A stretch of 64,000 nt of DNA from Myoxocephalus aenaeus (Eukaryota; Chordata; Actinopteri; Perciformes; Cottidae). Position 1 is the first letter of the stretch. Each line of letters starts with the position of its first letter. A program made the position numbers and the translations under genes. A model generated the notes under the pieces. That model did not search any database and was not told where the DNA came from. It was given only the letters and a program-made list of their open reading frames with translations. Where the stretch lies: assembly GCA_038501785.1 (NCBI GenBank), contig JBAMJR010000003.1, positions 301,001 to 365,000 of the forward strand, in the 5' to 3' direction. This document shows positions 12,601-25,654 of the stretch, in pieces.

Positions 12601-15503
12601 GGTTAAACACCAACCTATTTTTAGGCCCTTTTCTCGAAAATTGCATCCCCAAACTAAAAAGGGTGTATCTCTGCAACCACTAGGGCTATTTGAATAATGT
12701 TGGTGTTATAATAAAAGGTACACATGTGAGATTTTGTTCAGATGTGTAAATATCAGTCTATATGTTACTGGTTAAGAGTAAATTAAGATGACACACAGAA
12801 AAAATGAAAAGGTTTCAGGTCCGCCTATAAAAAAATCACTTTCAGGATGATTATTTCTTTGAAAATGATGCAGCTGTAAGGTCCAACTCTAACCCAAATC
12901 ATAGCACAATATGTGAACATTCTCTAACCCAAATCATAGTACAATATGTGAACATTCTCTAACCCAAATCATAGCTCAATATGTGAACATTCTCTAACCC
13001 AAATCATAGCACAATATGTGAACATTCTCTAACCCAAATCATAACACAATATGTGAACATTCTCTAACCCAAATCATAGCACAATATGTGAACATTCTCT
13101 AACCCAAATCATAGCACAATATGTGAACATTCTCTAACCCAAATCATAACACAATATGTGAACATTCACTAACCCAAATCATAGCACAATATGTGAACAT
13201 TCTCTAACCCAAATCATAGCACAATATGTGAACATTCCATAACCCAAATCATAGCACAATATGTGAACATTCACTAACCCAAATCATAACACAATATGTG
13301 AACATTCTCTAACCCAAATCATAGCTCAATATGTGAACATTCTCTAACCCAAATCATAGTACAATATGTGAACATTCTCTAACCCAAATCATAACACAAT
13401 ATGTGAACATTCTCTAACCCAAATCATAACACAATATGTGAACATTCCATAACCCAAATCATAGCACAATATGTGAACATTCTCTAACCCAAATCATAAC
13501 ACAATATGTGAACATTCCATAACCCAAATCATAGCACAATATGTGAACATTCCATAACCCAAATCATAGCACAATATGTGAACATTCCATAACCCAAATC
13601 ATAGCACAATATGTGAACATTCTCTAACCCAAATCATAGCACAATATGTGAACATTCCATAACCCAAATCATAGCACAATATGTGAACATTCCATAACCC
13701 AAATCATAGCACAATATGTGAACATTCTCTCTGCTAAGGTTGACTTTGATATCAGTTAGTGTAGTGAACCATCAGGAAAATCATTTGCTACTATTTTGAT
13801 AATTTGTATTAAAGGCTAACGAACAACATAATAAGCTAACACACCTATGAAATACACATACAATTCCATAAAAAGACAAAATAATTCCATACATAATAGC
13901 AGGTCTACGTTATGAGTGTATCTGTGTCGCGATGAGATGCAGTGTTTCTTTAAGAGAAGTCGAGTTCATGCAGTTTGATGTTTCCTCTGTTTCAGGTCTA
14001 CGGTGCAGCCATTCAGTTCTACGAGCCCTTCCCTCAGGAGTGTCTGACCGACCTACAGCGCTCCCAGCTGGGTCTCCTGAGCCCCGATCCACCAAAACCC
14101 TCCTCCTCCTCCTCCTCCTCCTCTTCCTTGTCCTCTTCCTCCTCCTCCTCCACCTCCTCCAGCCGTGCGGGGACGGCCACCACCATCCCACGCTCGGTCT
14201 ACACCAACAAGTGCATCTGTCTGCTCTCCCACTGGCCCTTCTTCGACGCGTTCCGCAAGTTCCTCACGTTCCTCTACCGCTACTCCATCTCCGGCCCGCA
14301 CGCCCTGCCCATCGAGAAGTGAGCGCTTTCTCTCTTAGCTCTTCTTGTTCACATGCAGGGTTCTTGCGGTGTTATGAATGTAGGGGAAAAATCACTAAAT
14401 CATACATTTGGTCCGTTTGTATGTTGCGCTCAGGCTCCCCTAGGCCGGGCGTAACAGCGGTCATGGAAAACCTGGAAAAGTCATGGAATTTTAAAATGGT
14501 TATTTCCAAGCCTGGAAAAATCCTTGAAAAAAAGACTATTGTCTCTCATTCATTTGTGTCATTTGATGTCAGGGTTCATACACATTCTGACAATGGATTT
14601 CCATGATTTTAAACCAAATTTCCATGACCAAACATTTTGTGAAATCTCGGTGTAAACATGAAAAAGTGAGAAAATGTAGTATTTAAACTAACAATGAGAA
14701 TACAAAGCATACAGTATAACTTCAGGGTTCTTACGGTCATGGAAAACCTGGAAAAGTCATGGAATTTTAAAATGGTTATTTCCAGGCCTGGAAAAGTCCT
14801 TGAAAAAAATAAAAAATCCCCAAGGTTTTGTAAAACTCTATAAGGGTATTTTACAATGTGTTTGTGTCTTAATTCTCTCTACCGATGTCTCTCGTTGTAC
14901 TTTCCACTTTGCTGTAAATGTCCCTGCTGTGGGACTAATAAAGGATTATTTTATATTATTTAAAAATTGGTCCAGCAAACTGGAAAAATAAAAAAACAAC
15001 CCGGGACAAAGACGAACCACATCGTGGATCGTTCCAGACTTAAAGGGCCGCAGTGACAGATTATTTGGCCGCCAATTGCTGTTATTTCTGGCCTCGCATC
15101 CCACTTTCTCCTTATTGTCTTTCTTCCTTTATTTTTGCAGGCACATCTCTCACTTCATGCACAAAGTCCCGTTCCCGTCCTCCCAGAGGCCTCGCATCCT
15201 AGTGCAGGTGAGTCTGTGCTGTTTTCTGCACACGCTGCTAGTTAGAAGAGAGTATTCATCACTCTGCAGACTCCAGTGCTGCTCGGTGAAGGCGCTCTGC
15301 TTTTGCCTGGAGGGTGCAGAGCAGTTTAGGGTCCTCCATTATGGATGAGTGTTTTAAATGATTCAGCGCAGGCACGTTTTGCTCCGTTGTTTTTTTTTCT
15401 TTCTTTTTTTATCTCACTTTCCAGCTTTTCTGCAGCTTTCTCCTCATGACAGCCTGATGTTGAGCCAGCCGGTGTCGTCTCCTTTACCACTCAGGTAAGA
15501 GAG

Positions 15504-15563
<60 letters not shown>

Positions 15564-15576
15564 AACATGGAGGCTC

Positions 15577-15638
<62 letters not shown>

Positions 15639-18600
15639 TACATTTTGACATCCTCTGCTCTGTGTTCAGCAGCCTGAACTTCACTTGAACTTTCTCAGAT
15701 TTGTTGTCACGTGACTGTTGGTCTCAGATGAATCAATCATGGCGTCATAGTTTCATTGAGGAGCTCAGAATTGAATGCTTTTTACACAATCTGGTTAAAT
15801 CAAACGGTTTATTTGTTTAAAACGGTTTAGACGCAAAGAATATAATGTTTTTTAATGAAATATCACACATTTAAGCGTAATCGTTTGCTGCTTTTTCTGA
15901 CGTCAATATCGTCAGATTTTCAACTTGCCAACGGTCCTTGAACGCATCACGTGCACGTCAAAATCAGACGATATTGACGTTCCCGTCAGCGGGTTCTGGG
16001 GGTTCAGGGTGTTACGATAATTCTCATCGAAGGAAAACATCAATATATAACAGCCGATTCATAACTTTTTGAACGGGAGTGAACATAGTTTTAGTCCAGA
16101 TTTAGTCGGCAATGGAGAGTTTCTGATATTTTGTAAATTTATAACTTAAACGGATCTTAAATACTGTTTGTCATGAGTTCCTGTGATTGGCTTGAAACCA
16201 GCTGTTCGTGGGCCAGAACCCCCGTTGTACTTCCAGACGTATCGGCCGGAGTCGACACGGACTTTCATCCTGTGTCTTTTTCCCCCCCCCCCGTAGCGGC
16301 GGCCGGTTCTCCATGCTGCTGCAGAACCTCGGACCGGAGAACGCCGTCACCTTGCTGGTGTTCGCCGTCACCGAGCACAAGATCCTGGTCCACTCGTTAC
16401 GACCCGCCGTGCTGACCAGCGTCACCGAAGCGCTGGTGTCGGTGAGTCCACCGGACGCTTTAAAAGGCTCTTTGTTTCTCCGGCGGTTCCCGAGATGTCG
16501 GACCATCGTCTCGGGAACGCTTGCAGGGAATCTCTTTGAATTCGTCACACGCGTCCACCGGGACTCGAGCATGCAGCGATATGATTTTGGTGCTCAAAGG
16601 TCACTGTGACTTCACTTCACGTCCCTTTCTTGTGAACGGTATTGTGGTGGCTGGGGGCGTGGTTAGGCGCAGCTGCAGAGGGGGAGGGGAGGACCGGCTC
16701 AGGGAACAGGTGCCGGGATGAGGCCAAATCCTCGACACCTGTTCCCTGAGCCGCTCCTCCCCTCCCCCTCTGCAGCTGAGCCCAACCACGCCCCCAGCCA
16801 CCACAGGTATCTTTTAGGGACAACCTGAAAGGAATTAATTCAAACTCGTCCACCTGAACTCAAAGATTGATTGTGTTGTATTTGTTTGTTTTTTAAAAGT
16901 CACCGTGACCAAAACTCAAGAATGAATCTGCTTTTATTTGGACACAATGGGATAAAATTATGACGTTTTGGGCAATCATGGATGTAAATTGGCTAAAAAC
17001 TGTAGTTTGTTTATATTAAGCTCTGCTAATCAGACTGTTTTGCTCTTTTAAATAACTTTCCCCTCCTCATCCTCAGATGATCTTCCCGTTCCACTGGCCG
17101 TGCCCCTATATTCCTCTGTGCCCCCTGGCGTTGGCGGACGTGTTGAGCGCCCCCTGTCCGTTCATTGTGGGAGTGGACTCCCGCTACTTTGATCTCTACG
17201 ACCCGCCGCCGGACGTGAGCTGCGTGGACCTGGACACCAACACCATCTTCCAGTGAGCAGGACACACACACACACAAACATTATTATTATTAATGTGAGG
17301 TAAGACTATTACTACTCCCAACGATGAATATTAAAAAGGTATTATCAGGGTTCTTATGGTCATGGAAAACCTGGAAAGTTTTGTAAAAGTCATGTAAATG
17401 TGTCATATTCATGTTATATTCATGTGTTCATGACGTTCATTTACGCTGAGTTTGAAATAATTAATATGCTTTTAAAAGAAAGACGCTCAAAATATAAGCA
17501 GGCATACATACAGGCATCTATATAAATGTTTATTCTTTTAATCAAACTATAGTCTCATTCATTTGTGTCATTTAAGGTTTACTGTATGCTTTGTATTCTC
17601 ATTGTTAGTTTAAATACTACATTTACTCACTTTTTCATGTTTACACCCAGATTTCACTAAATGTTTGGTCATGGAAATTTGGTTTAAAGTCAATGAAAAG
17701 TCATGGAAACCCATTGGTATGAACCCTGTGTAACTACAGACCAGTGAGCCACGACAGAGAGCTCATCCTTGTTTCCTTTGCTGCATCTTTTTCTTTTCTT
17801 CCGACCGCATAACTGCCAGGTCATGAGTTCTATGTTTAGAGACCGGGACTCTGGGTGGAAAATGGTTATTTCTGTAGCGTGACAGGTTTTTAATATACGG
17901 CGTCCGGGTGGCCTCGCTGCTCACCGTGCGCTTCTGCTTCTACAGCAATGAAGATAAGCGAGCCCTCACCTGGAAGATCCTGCCCAAGAAAGCCTGCAAG
18001 AACCTGATGAACGTGCTGAGCAATCTCTACCAGCAGCTGGTCGACGGTGAGTTCTACGAGCTGGTGGAACGGATTATTGTGGAAATGTGGGCGTACACTT
18101 TCATAAAACCTTTTGGTACGAGGTGCGTCTCTTCAGTTGAATAGAAGCTGGTACAGAAGTCGTTTCTTTCTAAGAGGAACGTTTTTTTTTGTCTGGAGAA
18201 ACATGGTTTTACCGACAGGAAGGAGATGAAAAACTGTCATCTGAGAATAAAATAAAGCTGCTAGATAAATGTAGTAAAAAGTACACTATGTACCTCTGAG
18301 ATGTAGTACAGTAAAAGTACACTATGTACCTCTGAGATGTAGTACAGTAAAAGTACACTATGTACCTCTGCCGTCTCCTCTCTTTCTCACTCAGAGACCA
18401 CGAGACCTTTCGACTGAAGAAACTGAATACAATTTAATTTTCTGATTCAGTGAAGTGGAAAATCTCTCCAGATTCTGAAGTGATGAATATTGATCCGCCT
18501 GCTGGACGTCACTGAGACAGCCTTTAGAACCTTTAGGAGGAGAAGACGTCACTGAGTCAGCCTTTAGAACCTTTAGGAGAAGAAGACGTCACTGAGACAG

Positions 18601-21600
18601 CCTTTAGAACCTTTAGGAGAAGATGACGTCACGTCACTGAGACAGCCTTTAGAACCGTTATAAGAAGATGATGTCACGTCACTGAGTCAGCCTTCAGAAC
18701 CTTTAGGAGAAGATGACGTCACTGAGTCAGCCTTTAGAACCTTTAGGAGAAGATGACGTCACTGAGACAGCCTTTAGAACCTTTAGGAGAAGATGACGTC
18801 ACTGAGACAGCCTTTAGAACCTTTAGGAGAAGAAGACGTCAATGAGTCAGCCTTTAGAACCTTTAGGAGAAGATGACATCACTGAGACAGCCTTTAGAAC
18901 CTTTAGGAGAAGATGACGTCACTGAGTCAGCATTTAGAACCTTTAGGAGAAGAAGACGTCACTGAGTCAGCCTTTAGAACCTTTAGGAGAAGATGACGTC
19001 ACTGAGTCAGCCTTTAGAACCTTTAGGAGAAGATGACGTCACTGAGTCAGCCTTTAGAACCTTTAGGAGAAGAAGACGTCAATGAGTCAGCCTTTAGAAC
19101 CTTTAGGAGAAGAAGACGTCACTGAGTCAGCCTTTAGAACCTTTAGGAGAAGAAGACGTCAATGAGTCAGCCTTTAGAACCTTTAGGAGAAGAAGACGTC
19201 ACTGAGTCAGCCTTTAGAACCTTTAGGAGAAGATGACGTCACTGAGTCAGCCTTTAGAACCTTTAGGAGAAGATGACGTCACTGAGACAGCCTTTAGAAC
19301 CTTTAGGAGAAGAAGACGTCAATGAGTCAGCCTTTAGAACCTTTAGGAGAAGAAGACGTCAATGAGTCAGCCTTTAGAACCTTTAGCAGAAGATGACGTC
19401 ACTGAGTCAGCCTTTAGAACCTTTAGGAGAAGATGACGTCACTGAGTCAGCCTTTAGAACCTTTAGGAGAAGATGACGTCACTGAGTCAGCCTTTAGAAC
19501 CTTTAGGAGAAGAAGACGTCAATGAGACAGCCTTTAGAACCTTTAGGAGAAGATGACGTCACTGAGACAGCCTTTAGAACCTTTAGGAGAAGATGACATC
19601 ACTGAGACAGCCTTTAGAACCTTTAGGAGAAGAAGACGTCACTGAGTCAGCCTTTAGAACCAGGAGAAGATGACGTTGCGTAACAAGATCAGAGCTCTAG
19701 GCCGGTGTCTCGTGTCAGGACATCGGTTCCACCGGTATGCCGCCGGCTCTCGGCCCGTGTGTGCAGAGGTTCTAACGTGCTGATGGTCTCCGGTCCTCAG
19801 GTCAGCAGCGCCCCGACGGGCTGCTGGAGCTCAGCATGAGCTACTCGTCGGAGCTGAGCTGTGGGAAGAGCCTCCACACGGTGGAGCTGGAGATCCAGGA
19901 GGTCTTCCTGCGCTTCATGGCGGCCATCTTGAAAGGATACCGCTCCTTCCTGCGCCCCATCACCCAGGCGCCCTCGGAGAAGGCCACGGACGCCAGCTCG
20001 CTCTTTGACCTGCAAGGTATGCAGATTCATGCCAAGCGCCAGCGTCGCAATCCATGTAGGACATAGAACGTATAACATAGAACATAGACCATATAATATA
20101 GAACATAGAACATATAATATAGAACATAGACCATATAATATATAATATAGAACATAGACCATATAATCTAGCATGTAGAACATATAATATAGAACATAGC
20201 ACATATAATATATAATATAGCATATAGAATATATAACGTATAATATAGAACATAGCCCATATAATATAGAGTATAGAACATACAATATAAAACATACAAT
20301 ATAGCATTTAGAAAATAGAATATAGAACAAAGAATATAGAACATAGACTATATAATATAGTATATAGAACATAGAACGTATAATATAGAGTATAGAACAT
20401 AGATTATAGAACAAAGAATATAAAACATAGACCATATAATATAGCATATAGAACATATAACGTGTAATATAGAACATATAATATAGCATATAGAATATAA
20501 AATATAGAACATAGAATATAGAACAGAGAATATAGAACGTGGAACATGTAACATGGAATATAGAACATGGAACATAGAACATGGAATATAGAACATAGAT
20601 CACAGAACATGGAACATATATCACAGAAGATAGAACATTGATCACAGAACATAGAAAGAAAATAAATCACAGAACATAGAAAGAACATAGATCACAGAAC
20701 ATAGAACATACATTACAAAACCTGCTTCAGTCCACACGTTGGCAACAGTTATAGAATAATAAATAACAAAACCAGGTGTGATCAACACTGATGTCACAGT
20801 ATACATCATCATATCGTGTACTACTTGTTGCTCTTTAATCATTTGACCTGATTTAGCCTGCAGATGATTAGCATGACACACAAAGACAAATGAGAAGGAA
20901 ATAAACATCTAACATTAGTCATTTTAATGATGTGTTAAGCACACATCAGTCTCTCGCCCCGGCTGGTTCCTCATACTAGCCGGAGATATGAACCCATCTC
21001 CTGCAGCGTCCTCTCTGCAGCCTCACGACCAGATGCCGTTGTTTAATACATGAGCACACACACACACACACACACACAGAAGATGCCGGGGTCAGGCTGT
21101 TTGCAGACTGAAGGTTAGCCGGTTAGCGGCGCAGCTGCTCCACGCTCCCGAGGGCCCGAGAGCGGCCCCTGGATCGGAGCCCGTTATAAGAGTTATAGGA
21201 CGCGGCGAACAGGAACGACGTAACTCCTGACCGCCTCAACACTTAATATCCACAGTGACAAACAGAACATGACCGAATGTGTTCAAGGGGCTTTTGGATG
21301 TTTCCCTGCTGCCTCCTTAAAACATGAAAGTGCTTTAAAGTTCCAGCTACAGCTCATATGACCACGATATGAATACCAGACCCTATTGTCCTTGATCTCT
21401 AACGAATCCACAACTCCTTGCCTTTAAAAAAAGTAAATGTTTAAACTTGTTTTCAGCATAAATATGATCAAGAGTCTGAGCAAGATTCCCCAAAAATTAC
21501 TCCACGATTGCTTTTTAATTGTATTGTTCGGTGCCTTCCCATCATCCCACAGTAATGCTGCACATATTTAGACAGATTACGACCTAAAGCATCTAAACCT

Positions 21601-24600
21601 GCGATAATAATCACAATGAACACAAGCATTGACATGTTAGGAAGCATATTTAGTCAGAAAACTGTGTTTTTCGGTTCAGAAATGGAAAAATGACCTACTT
21701 TGAGCTGATCCTTGCTCGCACCATGACAAACTGGATACCAAAATGACCCCTTACTTCTACATGTGGGGTCTGACGCGCTTTCAGAAGAGTCTGAGGACCA
21801 ATGAGATCGCAGGATAGCAATTTAAATGAATTAAATCGGAGATGTGGATGAGGAGATAGCACAGTTTTAGTTTTATAAAAACACAATTCTCATTTTCGGG
21901 AGAAGAGAAAAAAGAGCTGTGGGCTTATAAGGTTAGGTCCAACATCTGTGTCTCATTTCCTTTCTGCTTTACAAACTGTGGAGACGATGCAACCTTCAAT
22001 TCGATTTTGGCCGCACACCTGTACAGGTTTGTGTCTGCATGTTGCACGGCTGAGCAAAACCTCTTCCTGCTGCTGTAAACTGTCTCCAAGTGGGCAGATT
22101 TTTTAATTTTTTAACCCCATTATTTATAGATTATGACTCAGATCTTGTCAGTTGCTTCATTACATCAGTGTTACTGTTTTAATAAAACATGCATTGGGTC
22201 TTTTTGGTTTAAATTTGGAGGATTAAATGTTTTTTTTGTGTTTTTATTATTACAATTGTTTTGGTCTACAAATCTCACATAATGAGTAAATATATTCAAC
22301 CTACTGGGAAACGATACAAAGAAAAGCAAGAAGCTCTTTGTGTTTTAAATGTTTTAACCAGCAAATGTAGGAAAAATGGGCGGCTGTAGTTTAATTGGAA
22401 AGACTTTTAATTCAACCTACTGAGAGGAGTTTGGGGTAAAAAACACCCGGTGGTCCAGTGTCAGGATTTAAACATTTCTCGGCTTCAGGAAGTGTTTCTC
22501 TGCCTCCGTCTCGTCCATCAGCCTCACAACAGCTGAGCTGCTCTCAGCCTCGATTACGGAAGCTATTTACCACCTTGTTGTTCAGCCCAAGTCGGCCATT
22601 AGACTAACCACAATGTGTTGGCTTGCATTCTCTAAACCAAGACAAATAGACGTTATATATATTTATAAAGATCCTCTATCATTTAAATTGCTCTTGTGAG
22701 TACTTTTCTCTCTTTTTGAAAAGATGAAATGAGCTGAGTTATTAAAAACCAACTGAGCGATTGATATATAAAACTGTAAATCATAGCTTGTTTTATGAAT
22801 TTGAAATATATGGTTTGGTACATGAGAAACTTCAAATAGACCAAATGAGATGCCTGAATGTTCTCTGTTCTAAACCCTCTCTGTTCACATGAGAATGTTC
22901 ACATATTGTGTTATGATTTGGGTTAGAGAATGTTCACATATTGTGTTATGATTTGGGTTAGAGAATGTTCACATATTGTGCTATGATTTGGGTTAGAGAA
23001 TGTTCACATATTGAGCTATGATTTGGGTTAGAGAATGTTCACATATTGAGCTATGATTTGGGTTAGAGAATGTTCACATATTGTGTTATGATTTGGGTTA
23101 GAGAATGTTCACATATTGAGCTATGATTTGGGTTAGAGAATGTTCACATATTGTGCTATGATTTGGGTTAGAGAATGTTCACATATTGTGCTATGATTTG
23201 GGTTAGTGAATGTTCACATATTGAGCTATGATTTGGGTTAGAGTTGGACCTTACAGCTGCATCATTTCAAAGAAATAATCATCCTGAAAGTGATTTTTTT
23301 ATAGGCGGACCTGAAAACTTTAAATTTTTCTGTGTGTCATCTTCATTTACTCTTAACCAGAAACATATAGACTGACATTTACACATTTGAACAACATCTC
23401 ACATGTGTACCTTTTATTATAACACCAACATTATTCAAATAGCCCTAGTGGTTGCAGAGATACACAATTAAGAGACCTTCTGCTGTTTGTTAAATGATCT
23501 ACAAGTCATTCTTCACAATAATTGAGCAAAACAAGACTCGCTAACCTGAAGGTTTCTCCGCCCTCAGGGTTCCTGAAGAGCCGCGACCGCTCACACCAGA
23601 AGTTCTACTCGCTGATGACCAAAACCCAGATGTTCATCCGCTTCATCGAGGAGTGCTCCTTCGTCAGCGACAAAGACGCCAGCCTGGCCTTCTTCGACGA
23701 CTGCGTGGACAAAGTACGCTCCGTGGTTAACCTTTTTAAAACATGCCGTATTTGTATGTGTTTTATGTTTATTCGTACGTGTTTAAGTTGATGCCGTGCA
23801 AAAAAATGTACATAAAAAAAGAGCTTCTTCTCGTTCCTCTTTAGCCATTTCTGTTCATTTTAGACGCCTCTTGGTTTTCTGTCTTTTGGGAGTGGTTCTA
23901 CTTTTCTCCACAAAGTCCCGCCCCTTTCCCCAAATGTCGGCCACGTTGACCTTGTTTCAGAAGAAATATCTGTCGGGTGGTCAACGGCTATTCCTGTTCG
24001 AGTCGTGGCACAAATTACACAAATGTTTTAAAATTCACGTTAAAGAAAGTCTCTGTTTGTCGGTTAACACGCGTCACCGACTCCGACCACAAGTGTGGGC
24101 GGAGTCACGTGACATCGCCCGTTGGCTTGTGGCGCCTCGAGTCAGCTGGCTAACTTGGCTACGTTCCAAACGTACGAAACACGCCGCGACTTTTGGTCGT
24201 AAAGTCTTTCTCCGTACGTATTTTATTTGTTCGTACGACTCGTGACGTGTAAATATATCTTTGAAAATTGACAAACGTGTGTTTTTTTTATAACACAATT
24301 CAAACAGGATAGAAAAAGGTTATTTGTTTCTCGCCTGAAATATTTCCCCCCCAAAATAAGGTCCCGTTGTTGTCCACCAGAGGGGGCGGGGCTTAGCCTC
24401 TCTATTGTAGTTTTAATGGCTTCAACTCTTCTGTGTTTGCCTCACTTGTGTTTCACCAAACCGCTGCTTCACTGTTTCCTTTTCTCTTCTCCCTTTTTTT
24501 GTGTGCAGCTTTACAACTCGGAGCGGAGTGCAGACAAAGGAGGAAAGGTACGTCTGTTGTTTTTTTGGATTGCTCACCTGTTTTGGGTACATTTGGTCTT

Positions 24601-25055
24601 CAGATGGAGGCGGGGTTCGTTCATGAGTACTTGAGATCAAAGCAGCACGTCTTTGACACAAACCCTCCACCGGTGCAGCTTTAGTGTGAGCTTTCATGTG
24701 CATGCAAATTTAAATGAGTTCTCTTCCCACAATCTTTTAAAAGAATATTTGAATATTCACAGAATTTGCAGCGACAGCATTTTGTCTCGAGCCGGCCGAC
24801 GTACAGTTTCTGCAAAAACCCACGTGCACGGTTTTCTGCAAAAACGTATACACCCTAAAAGTTTCATGGCATGCGAGAGTCAGATTTTTAACGCCTCTGC
24901 AGTTTCTGGAGCGCGAGCGGAGCTGGAAGTTGTTGTTTCGTTTTGTTTTCCACGTCCCCTGAGCTCACACCCTTCAGTGTGACGTATGAAGAGCCTCAGG
25001 GCGGCTGTCAGAGTATCGCTCCATGTGCTCACAGAGTAATGTTCCTCTCTATTAG

Positions 25056-25110
<55 letters not shown>

Positions 25111-25235
25111 AAGGTTCATTTTTAGTGTTTGCAGTTTAAAGTTCTCTCAGTCACTCGGCTCCCCGTTCACGTCTGTGGGTCACCAGTTCTTGCAGGTGAC
25201 ATTTCTAACAGACTCTGAAATAGACTTGGCCGTCC

Positions 25236-25319
<84 letters not shown>

Positions 25320-25403
25320 CTGGCTGTAATTGAGACATAGTGGAAGTGAATCTGGAAGCCAGTGTTCCCAGGCCGGCAGGCGGGACCCTGGTCTCCTCGG
25401 TCC

Positions 25404-25479
<76 letters not shown>

Positions 25480-25560
25480 AGGTCCACGGGCGATTAAATC
25501 CCCCCCGTGTCTTTCTGCACTGTGGCTGGATTACATTAGCTACTCCCACACTGCATCGGT

Positions 25561-25654
<94 letters not shown>

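Noticed and set aside
12890..13732. CRISPR-like regular repeats
   Set aside because: Units are directly adjacent with no unique spacers, in a vertebrate intron. A minisatellite.
20348..20688. Minus-strand FYILCS/MFYI ORFs, up to 282 codons in the region
   Set aside because: Translation of the ATA-rich satellite. The longest runs into antisense of coding exon 11.
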